In this document: positions 33,271 through 41,830 of the stretch, one piece after another
Numbering within the stretch: position 1 is the stretch's first letter
How the letters are laid out: each line of letters starts with the position of its first letter
Assembly (NCBI GenBank): GCA_020636255.1
Contig: JACJYE010000007.1
Location: 62,001 to 126,000 of the forward strand
DNA: 64,000 bases
Direction of reading: 5' to 3'
DNA from: Lewinellaceae bacterium
GTDB taxonomy: Bacteria > Bacteroidota > Bacteroidia > Chitinophagales > Saprospiraceae
Notes under the pieces: generated by a model
What the model saw: only the letters and a program-made list of their open reading frames with translations
Databases searched by the model: none
What the model was told of the DNA's origin: nothing
Translations under genes and position numbers: made by a program

Positions 33271-33645
33271 CTATTCTTCTTCCTCCAGCTTCTCCACCAG
33301 CTCCGACAGCTCCATCAGGCTGAGGTCCTTTTCTTCCACCAGAAAGGATACCAGGCGGTTCATGGAACCTTCGAAATAATCGCGCACCAGCGTCTTCAGC
33401 GAATGGCGGCTGTAGTCCTCTTTGCTGACGGCAGGTTCATAGACGAAGGTGCGCCCGTAGGCAATGTGTTTCAGGAAGCCCTTCTTATCATCGAGGATGC
33501 GCACCATGGTGGAAATGGTGCTGTGGGGCGGCATTTTCAGCCCCAGCTTTTCTTTCATATAGTTGCGGATATCGGCTACCGTGCAGGGCGCGATCTCCCA
33601 GATGATCTGCATGATCTCCTCTTCGGCTTTAGTCAGTTTATTCAT
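33271..33645 (-). CDS. BlaI/MecI-family transcriptional repressor
   Basis: 124 residues. Winged-helix N-terminal domain with LTKAEEEIMQIIWEIAPCTVADIRNYM and the recognition helix region PHSTISTMVRILDDKKGFL, followed by a dimerisation helix (FLVEEKDLSLMELSELVEKLEEE). The repressor is expected to bind a dyad and to be cleaved or released by the M56 peptidase encoded next on the strand (39 bases downstream). Its own promoter lies in the palindrome at 33668-33734, so autoregulation is likely. Members control beta-lactamases, copper genes and others; the target here may be the divergent TonB receptor. Confidence 0.92.
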   Translation of the reverse strand: MNKLTKAEEEIMQIIWEIAPCTVADIRNYMKEKLGLKMPPHSTISTMVRILDDKKGFLKHIAYGRTFVYEPAVSKEDYSRHSLKTLVRDYFEGSMNRLVSFLVEEKDLSLMELSELVEKLEEEE

Positions 33646-33667
33646 GTGCTTTTTACTTTCTTAGCAA

Positions 33668-33698
33668 CAAAGGTATAACGTATTTTTTAGTTAATCAA
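33668..33698 (-). promoter_or_regulatory. Promoter of the blaI-like/M56 operon
   Basis: On the minus strand TTG (33698-33696), 20 bases, TACCTTTG (33675-33668) match the consensus exactly. The spacer is occupied by one arm of the palindrome at 33674-33734, so a repressor bound there would block RNA polymerase. Transcription should begin near 33661. Confidence 0.7.
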
Positions 33699-33734
33699 CT
33701 ATTAAATCGCTTTTTAACTAAAAAATACGTTATA
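33674..33734. promoter_or_regulatory. Palindromic operator candidate between the BlaI gene and the TonB receptor
   Basis: Two 21-base arms (33674-33694 and 33714-33734) are exact reverse complements, separated by 19 bases. Each arm itself contains TAAC-N10-GTTA, a dyad of the size bound by a BlaI dimer. One arm overlaps the promoter of the BlaI gene and the other lies about 100 bases before the divergent receptor gene. Confidence 0.65.
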
Positions 33735-33837
33735 CTATTTTTCCGGCTCCCTCCCCATACGCTTTGACAAAAACCACCTTACCTTTAGAAACAATAAAAT
33801 AAGCTCCCGGAGCCCTTCCGGTATAAAACCACTCAGC

Positions 33838-36084
33838 ATGCGCAAGGCCCTCCCGCTCCTCACATTATTCCTTACAGGCTTCTGCCTGCAGGTTTCCGCT
33901 CACAACATCATCCGTGGAAAGGTACTGGACGCCGCCACGCAGCTTCCACTGGAGGGGGCCAGCGTACAGGCTGAAGGCCTGCCCTACGGTACGGCCACGA
34001 ACAGGTTGGGGCAATTCACTTTGTACACGGATACAGCTGTAGCGGCCGTGCTGGTCTCCTACATCGGTTATGAAACGCAGCGCATCGAGGTCCGCAGCCC
34101 GGAAGAAGTGCTGTCTGTCGAACTGGAACCCGCGGCCATCGACATGGAGCAGGTGGTGGTGAGCGGCTCGGAAGCCAGGAGCCTCAACAGCATCAGCAAA
34201 GTGGATGTAAGCCTGCGGGCCGTCAACTCGTCGCAGGATGTGCTGCGCCTGGTGCCGGGCCTGTTCACGGCTCAGCATGCCGGCGGCGGCAAGGCCGAGC
34301 AGATGTTCCTGCGCGGTTTCGACATCGACCACGGCACGGATATCAGAATAAGCGTAGACGGTTTGCCGGTCAACATGGTTTCACACGCCCACGGCCAGGG
34401 GTATGCCGACCTGCACTTCCTCATCCCCGAGCTCATTCAGGACGTCGATTTCGGCAAAGGGCCGTACTATACTTCACAAGGCGACTTCAACACTTCCGGT
34501 TACGTACAATTCCATACCTATAACGCCCTGGAGCGCAACCTTGCCAAGGTAGAGGTTGGGCAGTTCAACACCCTTCGCAGCCTGGCCATGGTGGACGTGC
34601 TGGGCGAACAGGCTAAAGCCCGGGGCCGCAATGCATATATAGCCGGCGAATACCTGCTGACGGACGGCCCTTTCGAAAGCCCGCAGCATTTCAACCGCCT
34701 CAACCTATTCGGCAAATACACCGACATCCTGGACGACGGTTCCTTATTCATCCTTGAAGCTTCCGCCTTCCAAAGCAAGTGGGACGCCTCGGGGCAGGTG
34801 CCGGAACGGGCCATCGAAACGGGCCTCATCGGCCGCTTCGGCGCCATTGACGATACCGAAGGCGGTTATACCAGCCGTAAGAACCTGAGCGCACACCTGG
34901 TGAAAAACATCAATGAACACACATACGTAGAGAACCAGTTCTACTATTCCCGCTACGATTTCGAACTGTATTCCAATTTTACCTTCTTTCTCAACGACCC
35001 GGTGAATGGCGACCAGATCCGCCAGAAAGAGGGACGCAACATCTATGGCTATAGTGGAGCGTACCACCATAATACGGAACTGGCCGGCAGCCCGCTGGCC
35101 AGCGTGATCGGAGCAGGTTTCCGCTACGATGATATAAACGACAACGAGTTGAGCAGGACGCTCAACCGGAGAGAAACGACCCAACCTATCGCCCTCGGCA
35201 ATATCGATGAGCTGAACGCTTACGCATACATCGACGAATCGCTGCGGCTGGGCCGCTTTTCGATCAATGCCGGCGCCCGCCTCGATTTCCTCAAATTCGA
35301 TTACGATGACAAGCTAAGCGTGGAATACCGCACCCTGTCGCAGCAAAGAACGGCCGTAAGCCCTAAGCTGAATTTCCTATACGACCTCAACCCCAACTGG
35401 CAGCTCTACCTCAAATCGGGCATGGGCTTCCACTCGAACGATGCCCGGGTAGTCGTAGCCCAAAAGGGAGAAGAGATCCTGCCCAAAGCTTACGGCGCCG
35501 ACCTGGGCACACTCTGGAAGCCCGCCCCGCGCCTGATCGTGAATACGGCCCTGTGGTACCTGTTCCTGGAGCAGGAGTTCGTATACGTTGGCGATGAAGG
35601 CATTGTAGAACCCAGCGGCCGAACCCGCCGTATGGGCGTAGATGCTACGCTGCGCTACCAGCTCACCGGCTGGCTGTTCGCCGATGTAGATGCCAACTAC
35701 ACCTATGCCCGCTCAGCCGATGATCCGGAAGGAGAAAACTACATCCCTCTGGCGCCCGACTTCACCAGTACCGGCGGCCTTACCTTCCAGCATCCCAGCG
35801 GGATCAACGGCAGCATTCGCTACCGCCACCTCGACAGCCGCCCTGCCAATGAGGACGGCTCCGTAATGGCGCGTGGTTATACAGTGGTAGACGCCGTATT
35901 AAATTATACTCATCGGAATTTCGAGATCGGGCTAACCCTTGAAAACGTGCTGGATACGGAATGGAACGAAGCCCAGTTCGACACCGAATCGCGCCTGTTC
36001 AATGAAGCGGAGCCGGTTTCGGAGTTGCATTTTACGCCGGGCATGCCGCGTTACCTGCGCGGCAGGGTAAGCTATTTCTTTTAA
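33838..36084 (+). CDS. TonB-dependent outer membrane receptor
   Basis: 748 residues. Signal peptide 1-20 (MRKALPLLTLFLTGFCLQVSA). A carboxypeptidase-regulatory domain follows (RGKVLDAATQLPLEGASVQA), then the plug domain with LRLVPGLFTAQHAGGGKAEQMFLRGFDIDHGTDI and the SHAHGQGYADLHFLIPE stretch, then a long beta-barrel ending in YLRGRVSYFF with a terminal aromatic residue. It imports a ligand across the outer membrane with TonB energy. The His-containing plug loop and the metal-type neighbours (36-40 kb) hint at a metal or metal chelate; this is inference. It lies divergent from the BlaI operon and shares its palindrome. Confidence 0.9.
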   Translation: MRKALPLLTLFLTGFCLQVSAHNIIRGKVLDAATQLPLEGASVQAEGLPYGTATNRLGQFTLYTDTAVAAVLVSYIGYETQRIEVRSPEEVLSVELEPAAIDMEQVVVSGSEARSLNSISKVDVSLRAVNSSQDVLRLVPGLFTAQHAGGGKAEQMFLRGFDIDHGTDIRISVDGLPVNMVSHAHGQGYADLHFLIPELIQDVDFGKGPYYTSQGDFNTSGYVQFHTYNALERNLAKVEVGQFNTLRSLAMVDVLGEQAKARGRNAYIAGEYLLTDGPFESPQHFNRLNLFGKYTDILDDGSLFILEASAFQSKWDASGQVPERAIETGLIGRFGAIDDTEGGYTSRKNLSAHLVKNINEHTYVENQFYYSRYDFELYSNFTFFLNDPVNGDQIRQKEGRNIYGYSGAYHHNTELAGSPLASVIGAGFRYDDINDNELSRTLNRRETTQPIALGNIDELNAYAYIDESLRLGRFSINAGARLDFLKFDYDDKLSVEYRTLSQQRTAVSPKLNFLYDLNPNWQLYLKSGMGFHSNDARVVVAQKGEEILPKAYGADLGTLWKPAPRLIVNTALWYLFLEQEFVYVGDEGIVEPSGRTRRMGVDATLRYQLTGWLFADVDANYTYARSADDPEGENYIPLAPDFTSTGGLTFQHPSGINGSIRYRHLDSRPANEDGSVMARGYTVVDAVLNYTHRNFEIGLTLENVLDTEWNEAQFDTESRLFNEAEPVSELHFTPGMPRYLRGRVSYFF

Positions 36085-36237
36085 GAGCCTGTTTCCTGGA
36101 TGAATATTCAGGTTTCAAGTTCCTCAGCACCCCTGTAACCTGTAACCAGCCAGGGAGACTGGGTGAGGGGGAGACGAGGTGAGGGGATAAACCCAGATCG
36201 GCCACTGCAACCTGCAACTCCCCCATAAGCTCCAGGC

Positions 36238-37968
36238 CTAGTTCCCGCCCTGCGAAGGTTGTCTGCGCCCCTGCCCTGGCTGGCCCTGTCCCGGAGCTCC
36301 GGCTGGCCTTTCGGGCGCCTGCTCGGGGATGACGATGGGCCCTCGTTGCAGGACGACCGTAGACTCGAGGTCCCACCCGGCGCGCAATTGCTGGTCGAGC
36401 GGCTTTTGGGAGATGGGTTCCGGCTGCAGGCGGCGGCCGTAATTGCCGCTATCCCATCGGCCGTTGCCGTTCCAGTCGGTGATGATGCGTACGGCGTAAT
36501 TGCCCGGAGGCAGGGCGTTGAAGTCGCGTTTATAGGTTTTTACACCCTGTACCTGAAAGCTTTCCAGCACCTCATCGCCTTTCCCGAGCAGCTCGACGAC
36601 ATAACTGGTATCGGCGGAAAGGCTGTCGACCGTCAGCATGAGGTTACCGAAGTTTTTGCGCAGGTCGGCCTTGTACTTCTGGATGATGGTATCGGTTTGC
36701 AGGCCAAAGACGTCGGTAAAAGCGCCGGGCATCAGCTCCATTTGGTAGGGCAAACCTTCCTTCCAGTTAAAGGCAAAAGCGATGCGCCGCTGGCCATTGG
36801 TATCGAGGCTGATCTCTGGTTGAATGAGGGTGAGCAGGGTATCTTCATAAAAGCGGATCAGGCTGGTGTCATAGCTGGCTATGGGGTGGTTAAAGGCGTA
36901 CTCGACGGGTTTGCTGGGATTAAAGCCAATCACCTGCGGCCCACGGGGGCGAAAGTTGAGGCGAGCTGATTCCAGAAAATTGCTGCGGTTGCGGGCCCGC
37001 ACCTGCAGCGTGTCATGGAAAGCCGTATCCTGGGCCATGTAGAGCTTCCAGCCCTTTTCTTCCGGCATGTCGTACCACACTTTCGTCGTATCGGGACGGA
37101 GTTCGTAAACTATCTGCTGGCCGACGTCCTGATAGGACAGCTCCAGAGCTTCTGGCGCTTTGCTGAACGCGAGCCGCACCAGGCCGTACTTGCTATCGTC
37201 ACTCTCCTGAAGGCGCAGGGGCTGTTCTTCGGTAAACAGCTTTATCTGCACCGTAGGCTGGAGGGTATCACTCACAGCGAGTAAGGAATCGGGGAAACCG
37301 ATAGGCTCCAGGGCCTGGTCGAAGCGGTAGTTCAGGTTGGCGTCTTTCAGTGCGAAGCCTTTGAACAGGCCTGCTTTGACGTTGTCGATGCGAAACCGCC
37401 CGTCTTTGCCGGTACGTGCAAAATAAAAAGGCCTTTGGGTGCGCACGGCCGTATCGGAGAGGTTATCGTACAGCATGAACAGGGCGCCCTCTACCGGTTT
37501 AGCCGTTTGAGCATCCACAATCGTGCCTTGTACACTGAGAGAGTCTATATAATCGCCGGTAGAAAATACAAAGCGAAGGCCTTGTGCCGGGTTGCGCTCG
37601 TTGAGGTCCCGTACAGCTTCTCCGAAGTTGATGGTATAGGTCGCTTCAGGGCGGAGCTGTTCGCGTTCGTCAAAATCAAAGCGCACCGTTTTGCGCTTCA
37701 GCGTGATCTCGTATTTGTACTCCAGCGGCGGAGAAACGACGACCTGGTTGAAGACGTCCTGGACCTCCACCCACTCATCGAAGGTAAGTTCGATCGTTTG
37801 TTTTTCAAAGTTGGTTTGAAGATTAGGGGTGGATTCCTCCGCCACCATCTTCGGCGGTTCAATATCCTTTAGCCCTCCCTCGGGCGGCAAGGGGTTGGCG
37901 CAGAACGTAAGGGCCAGTGCAAGGGCAGCGAAGAAGAACGAATACAGGAAAGGGCGTACGTACAGCAT
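36238..37968 (-). CDS. Lipoprotein with bacterial Ig-like domain
   Basis: 576 residues. Lipoprotein signal peptide with Cys23 in ALTFCANPLPPEGG. A Big_5-like Ig domain follows (IEPPKMVAEESTPNLQTNF, IELTFDEWVEVQDVFNQVVVSPP, YTINFGEAVRDLNERNPAQGLRFVFSTG), then a carboxypeptidase-regulatory segment (GTIVDAQTAKPVEGALFMLYD ... GKDGRFRIDNVKAGLFKGFALKD). The C-terminus is rich in Pro, Gly, Gln and Arg (GQPGQGRRQPSQGGN). This type of lipoprotein is frequent in Bacteroidota; function unknown. The stop codon of the gene before it in transcription (DUF3299-like) and this one are both on the minus strand with a 55-base gap. Confidence 0.8.
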   Translation of the reverse strand: MLYVRPFLYSFFFAALALALTFCANPLPPEGGLKDIEPPKMVAEESTPNLQTNFEKQTIELTFDEWVEVQDVFNQVVVSPPLEYKYEITLKRKTVRFDFDEREQLRPEATYTINFGEAVRDLNERNPAQGLRFVFSTGDYIDSLSVQGTIVDAQTAKPVEGALFMLYDNLSDTAVRTQRPFYFARTGKDGRFRIDNVKAGLFKGFALKDANLNYRFDQALEPIGFPDSLLAVSDTLQPTVQIKLFTEEQPLRLQESDDSKYGLVRLAFSKAPEALELSYQDVGQQIVYELRPDTTKVWYDMPEEKGWKLYMAQDTAFHDTLQVRARNRSNFLESARLNFRPRGPQVIGFNPSKPVEYAFNHPIASYDTSLIRFYEDTLLTLIQPEISLDTNGQRRIAFAFNWKEGLPYQMELMPGAFTDVFGLQTDTIIQKYKADLRKNFGNLMLTVDSLSADTSYVVELLGKGDEVLESFQVQGVKTYKRDFNALPPGNYAVRIITDWNGNGRWDSGNYGRRLQPEPISQKPLDQQLRAGWDLESTVVLQRGPIVIPEQAPERPAGAPGQGQPGQGRRQPSQGGN

Positions 37969-38023
37969 CGGTGCGGAAAATGCGTTTTCGAAGGTGATGA
38001 GGCCATGCTCAGCCCGCCGGGCC

Positions 38024-38464
38024 TTAGTTGGCCTTTTTGGCGTCCGACAGTGAATAGATCAGGCGGTTGATATCGGTGGCGTTCAGGCCTAGTTTCCCTT
38101 TGATGGTGATAGGCTCGGCAGTATAATCTATCGACTCGGAGGCGAAAACCTCCATCACGGTCTCCGGCCCTGCGCCTCCGCAAAAGAAACACATATTGTA
38201 GGGATATGCCGAGAAGATAAATTCCTTGTGGCCTTTATAGCCCTCAACCGGAATGATATACCCCTTCACGGTGACTTCTTTTCCCGCCAGCCCTTTCACC
38301 TCATCGCTGAAGACCGGCACATCCACCTTGAAGCCCATATCTTCATTGTATTCTTTCTTGTAGGTGATCTTGGCCAGTGTTTTCCAGATAGGCGCCTGAG
38401 CATGGGCTTGTTGGAAGGCGGCAAGGCAGAAAAGAGTGGCAATGGCCAGCGCTATCTTTTTCAT
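38024..38464 (-). CDS. DUF3299-like periplasmic protein
   Basis: 146 residues. Signal peptide MKKIALAIATLFCLAAFQQAHAQA, then a compact domain with MGFKVDVPVFSDEVKGLAGKEVTVKGYIIPVEGYKG and the motif MCFFCGGAGPETVMEVF, and a C-terminal KGKLGLNATDINRLIYSLSDAK. The CxxCGGAGPE motif and the GYIIP strand recall DUF3299 proteins, which in Vibrio are encoded in the zinc-responsive zrg cluster next to an FtsX-type ABC transporter. The cysteine motif could bind a metal. No enzyme activity is known. A terminal AT-rich repeat lies upstream. Confidence 0.75.
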   Translation of the reverse strand: MKKIALAIATLFCLAAFQQAHAQAPIWKTLAKITYKKEYNEDMGFKVDVPVFSDEVKGLAGKEVTVKGYIIPVEGYKGHKEFIFSAYPYNMCFFCGGAGPETVMEVFASESIDYTAEPITIKGKLGLNATDINRLIYSLSDAKKAN

Positions 38465-38640
38465 GGTACTTAGGTTTCTTTTAGTTTTAGCGGATTGAGG
38501 AAAATCCCCGCAAAGTTAACGTTGGTGTGGAAAAAAGAGTTTTAAAACAACGTTAAAGCTGAAACTACTGGCCCAGGATTCCGCTCGCCGCCGCTTCTTC
38601 AACTACTAATAGCTCATTTTTTATAATCATAATATATAGA

Positions 38641-38685
38641 ATCATTATTTTTATGATCATTATTTTTATAATCATTACTTTTCTA
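38641..38685. repeat. Three tandem 15-bp AT-rich repeats
   Basis: ATCATTATTTTTATG, ATCATTATTTTTATA and ATCATTACTTTTCTA follow one another in the gap between the permease stop codon and the DUF3299-like gene. They are unusual in an otherwise GC-rich region and lie about 180 bases upstream of the DUF3299-like gene. They could be regulatory or a low-complexity tract. Confidence 0.5.
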
Positions 38686-38754
38686 GCAATTCATTTCTTA
38701 ATCAGCAATAAAAATTCCCGGGCAACGGCAACCGTGAACCGGTGAAGCCCAGCA

Positions 38755-40050
38755 TCACCCTTCCGCCAAAGTCGTTGAAATCTCCGTATTCCCTGCCTGT
38801 ATGGCGGGCAGTATAGCTGCCAGAAAACCGATGCCCAGGGCGCCGGCCAGCAGGTAGGCCTCTTCCTTCAGGAATACCAGGCCCGAAAAAGTATAGCGGT
38901 ACGCATCCTCCATCTGTGCAGCCAGAACCTGCATACCTGCATGGCTCAGCACCATACCCAACAGATACCCCATCGTGGCCAGCAACAGGCCTTCCAGAAT
39001 GATCAGCGTGAACAGGCGGGCAGGGGAGGCGCCCATTACCCGCATCAGCGCCAGCTCGTAGCGCCGCTCTTTAAGCGAACTGTACAGAGATATAAAAATG
39101 CTGAGCCCGGAAACTGCGACGATGATAATAGCCAGCCAGCGCAGGGCCTTCGTTCCCGTTCCCATGCGGTACTCCAGGCGTTTGATCTCAAAAGCTGGCG
39201 TGGCAGCCTGCATATTGGTGTTCTCATTGATATTGCGCGGCATGTTCAGAGCCTGTATGCTATGCCCTTTGAACTGGATAAGCAGGGCCGTTATGTCCTC
39301 GTCTTCGTAATCCGCCAACGGCCTATCAGCATCGGCCAGATAATCTTCGTCATGGCCATGGGCTGCTGTATCGGCTGGACTATGGTTTTCTTCTTCCAGC
39401 TCCTCGTCATGGCCGCCGCCGCCATGGCTGTGCACGGCCCAGATACTCTGCGTATTGGTAAGGATCAACTGGTCGATGGCCGATCCGCTGGGTTTCAGGA
39501 TGCCTACTACGTGGAAGGCCCGCGCCTCTGCATGGACCAGGTCGTCATCGATGCCGAAGCCATGCGAACTGTGGAAGGTATCGCCTACCTTGAGGCCCTG
39601 TTTTTCCGCTACCGCAGCACCCACCGTCACTTCCATCGTTTTCTCCCAGATGCGCCCCGCCTCAACCTCAGCTCCATACAATTCCAGTATGCCCGGCACG
39701 GTGCCCACGATGCGGAAACCCTGATAGCTGTCGCCCAGCGAAAGTGGTATGGCGGTTTTGATAAAAGGGTGGTTGGGCCTCAGGAACGGCCTGGCTTCCT
39801 TAATGGATATATTGCCCGTCGGAGAGTCGACGTGGAACATGGTGCTTAGGATGAGCTGCATGGGGCTGCCTTTGGCCCCGACAACCATGTCTATGCCTGC
39901 CAGGTTCTTTTCAAACTTTTCATCCAGCTGATGGTTGAGCACCAGCAGCAGGGAGATCAGCCCTACGCCAAGGGCAAAAAGCACCAGGCTGAGTATCATG
40001 GACAGGGGCCTGTTCGTCAGGTTTTTCCAGCAAAGGACAAAGAGGTTCAT
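38755..40050 (-). CDS. FtsX/MacB-type ABC transporter permease with His-rich loop
   Basis: 431 residues. N-terminal membrane segment (PLSMILSLVLFALGVGLISLLLVL), a large periplasmic region with VGAKGSPMQLILSTMFHVD, then three C-terminal segments (WLAIIIVAVSGLSIFISLYSSL, LFTLIILEGLLLATMGYLLG, EAYLLAGALGIGFLAAILP), the FtsX arrangement. Residues 204-252 are rich in His, Asp and Glu (AVHSHGGGGHDEELEEENHS, AAHGHDEDY), which suggests metal binding. The ATPase gene lies 12 bases upstream on the strand. FtsX-type permeases usually work as mechanotransmission or lipoprotein/metal export systems rather than importers. Confidence 0.87.
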   Translation of the reverse strand: MNLFVLCWKNLTNRPLSMILSLVLFALGVGLISLLLVLNHQLDEKFEKNLAGIDMVVGAKGSPMQLILSTMFHVDSPTGNISIKEARPFLRPNHPFIKTAIPLSLGDSYQGFRIVGTVPGILELYGAEVEAGRIWEKTMEVTVGAAVAEKQGLKVGDTFHSSHGFGIDDDLVHAEARAFHVVGILKPSGSAIDQLILTNTQSIWAVHSHGGGGHDEELEEENHSPADTAAHGHDEDYLADADRPLADYEDEDITALLIQFKGHSIQALNMPRNINENTNMQAATPAFEIKRLEYRMGTGTKALRWLAIIIVAVSGLSIFISLYSSLKERRYELALMRVMGASPARLFTLIILEGLLLATMGYLLGMVLSHAGMQVLAAQMEDAYRYTFSGLVFLKEEAYLLAGALGIGFLAAILPAIQAGNTEISTTLAEG

Positions 40051-40062
40051 GGTGCTGTTTAT

Positions 40063-40692
40063 TTAGGAAAGGGCGATCTGGTTCGGAAAGCGCTCCTTCA
40101 GCCGCTGATCGTGGGTTACGACGAGCAGCGTGGCGCCGACGGCACGGGCCTGGCTCTCGAGAAGCTGAATGACTCTGTAGCAGTTTTGTTCATCAAGCGC
40201 GGAGGTGGGCTCGTCGGCCAGAATGATGTCGGGCCGGTTGACGATGGCGCGGGCGATCGCCGCGCGTTGCTGCTCGCCGATGCTCAGGCGCTCCGGTTTG
40301 GCATGCAGCTTATGCCCCAGGTTAAGGTGTTCGAGCAGTTCTTCGATACGCGAGCTATCGGGCTCCAACCCGGCGAGTTGCTGCGCCAACTTGAGGTTCT
40401 CTTCCACCGTCAGGGCACGCACGAAGTGTGCCGTCTGGAAAACGATGCCGATATTTCGGCCCCGAAAACGGTCGAGCCGGGCAGGCGACAGGGCAGACAT
40501 GTCGGTGTTGGCCACTTCTATAGTGCCGGACCTGGGCCGTAACAGGCCCCCCAGCAGGTGGAGCAGCGTGGTCTTGCCGCTGCCGGAATGCCCCAGCAGC
40601 AGCCAGTGCTCACCCGATTTGCAGTCGATATCCGGAAACGACAGCCTCGTATGGCCGTCATAGGAGAATTGGAGTCCGCTTGTTCGTAACAT
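40063..40692 (-). CDS. ABC transporter ATP-binding protein, partner of the FtsX-type permease
   Basis: 209 residues from the ATG at 40692 (MLRTSGLQFSYDG); the longer frame to 40815 begins upstream of a -7 box. Walker A GHSGSGKTT, Q loop FQTAHFVRAL, signature LSIGEQQRAAIARAI (Ile in place of the usual second Gly) and Walker B IILADEPTSALD with H loop VVTHDQRL are complete. The pair belongs to the MacB/LolD-type group. The gene lies 12 bases before the permease. A TATCTTTG box ends only four bases before the ATG, so the message may be leaderless. Confidence 0.9.
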   Translation of the reverse strand: MLRTSGLQFSYDGHTRLSFPDIDCKSGEHWLLLGHSGSGKTTLLHLLGGLLRPRSGTIEVANTDMSALSPARLDRFRGRNIGIVFQTAHFVRALTVEENLKLAQQLAGLEPDSSRIEELLEHLNLGHKLHAKPERLSIGEQQRAAIARAIVNRPDIILADEPTSALDEQNCYRVIQLLESQARAVGATLLVVTHDQRLKERFPNQIALS

Positions 40693-40696
40693 AGGG

Positions 40697-40704
40697 CAAA
40701 GATA
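40697..40704 (-). promoter_or_regulatory. -7 box directly before the ABC ATPase start codon
   Basis: TATCTTTG on the minus strand, four bases upstream of the ATG at 40692. If used, transcription would begin at or near the start codon. Confidence 0.45.
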
Positions 40705-40817
40705 AAGCGGGATTTCGGGGATTGGAGGATCACAGGGAACAGATTGCCTCGATTTTTTCAAAAAGGTGTCGCAGGGAAAGTGATCCTGGATTTTCTTGGA
40801 ATATTCAGGTAACATAT

Positions 40818-40847
40818 TCGGCCCCGGGCATTGCGGCCCGGGGCCGA
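40818..40847. terminator. GC-rich hairpin between ABC ATPase and the small membrane-protein gene
   Basis: TCGGCCCCGGGC (40818-40829) is the exact reverse complement of 40836-40847, loop ATTGCG. On the minus strand it lies after the small gene at 40885-41067 and could terminate it. T runs are short. Confidence 0.6.
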
Positions 40848-40884
40848 TATCAGGCCTGGCTGGCAGTTAAGCCGATAGCGGCCT

Positions 40885-41067
40885 TTATTTCCGCTTTTCC
40901 ACCACGTAGTACACGATGGCCGTGATGATGCTGAAGAAGAGGGCAGCAACAGTCCAGATCACTTTCGTCCCATTGCTGATGCGCTTGTTGACGCCCCATA
41001 CTTCGTATGCGACCCAAACGAAAGCTGCAAGGCTGATCAATCCGATGAGTAAATTAAAACCGCTCAT
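40885..41067 (-). CDS. Small PLDc_N-like two-segment membrane protein
   Basis: 60 residues. Two membrane segments (LLIGLISLAAFVWVAYEVWG and VIWTVAALFFSIITAIVYYVV) and a basic C-terminus (EKRK), the pattern of stand-alone PLDc_N domain proteins (phospholipase D N-terminal type), small envelope proteins of unknown role. Good start at MSGFN and the expected length for such proteins. Confidence 0.75.
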   Translation of the reverse strand: MSGFNLLIGLISLAAFVWVAYEVWGVNKRISNGTKVIWTVAALFFSIITAIVYYVVEKRK

Positions 41068-41175
41068 GATGTATAGTTTTTAATGGGTTAAAAATAGGCG
41101 CCAGTGGCTTGCGGGCGTGTGCCGCCCGGCAAAAGCTATAATTTCCACCGGAAAATAGGGATTTTTTGAGAAAGC

Positions 41176-41828
41176 TTACCGACTAAGATGGCGGATGTCG
41201 TCAAAATCTTTGGCCCTGCCGGAAGCACGTTTGGCCAGCAGCAGGTCGTGCAAACTGATCAGGTGCACAGATAGGCCCTCATCCAGTTCTACCGTTGCAG
41301 CTTGCGGGAAAGCATCTTCGAAAACCAGCCCTTTTACACGGGGCATGATATCAATGCTAACAGGAGAGGTTCCGAATGTAAACACATCATATTTTGAAGT
41401 ATCGATAAAGTTCTGTTCCGTCATGCCAAAAACAGGCATGCCGAAGCTCCGGAAAGCTCCTACCAACTTCCTGTAATTTTCTCTGGACGGTTAACCCAAA
41501 TATCCAGGTCTCCAGTAGTGCGCATATAGCCATACAGGATCACCGCATACCCGCCCACCAGGAGATATTCTACCCCATTTTGTTGCAGTGCCTGAATGAA
41601 TTCCAGAAAATCCTGAAAGAATATTTCGTTGCGCATACGCCTCCTGGCTTTAAATAGGCCCTTTTGCATGCGGGGTATAGCTTCCGGCGAGAGCCCCCAG
41701 GCTCTTGTGATCAGTTGTTTCGCCGCCCGCAACCGCTCCCGGAGCGGCTGGCTTAGCCAATAAGCAAGCCGCTCATCCGCTTCCTCTGTTGTTTGGCGCC
41801 GAAAAACCGTCCGGTCCAGTTTATACAT
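41176..41828 (-). pseudogene. Frameshifted nucleotidyltransferase-like gene
   Basis: Two overlapping frames form one gene. The first (from the ATG at 41828) gives MYKLDRTVFRRQTTEEADERL ... FLEFIQALQQNGVEYLLVGGYAVILYGYMRTTGDLDIWVNRPEK and stops after 122 codons. The second continues in another frame with ENYRKLVGAFRSFGMPVFGM ... SIDIMPRVKGLVFED ... ISLHDLLLAKRASGRAKDFDDIRHL. Together they show a full nucleotidyltransferase fold with GG and DLDIW metal-binding motifs, related to AbiEii/MNT-type enzymes. A single missing base near 41475 in AGAGAAAATTACAGG explains the break. A recent mutation or a sequencing error are both possible. A MITE lies right next to the start codon. Confidence 0.65.
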
Positions 41829-41830
41829 AA

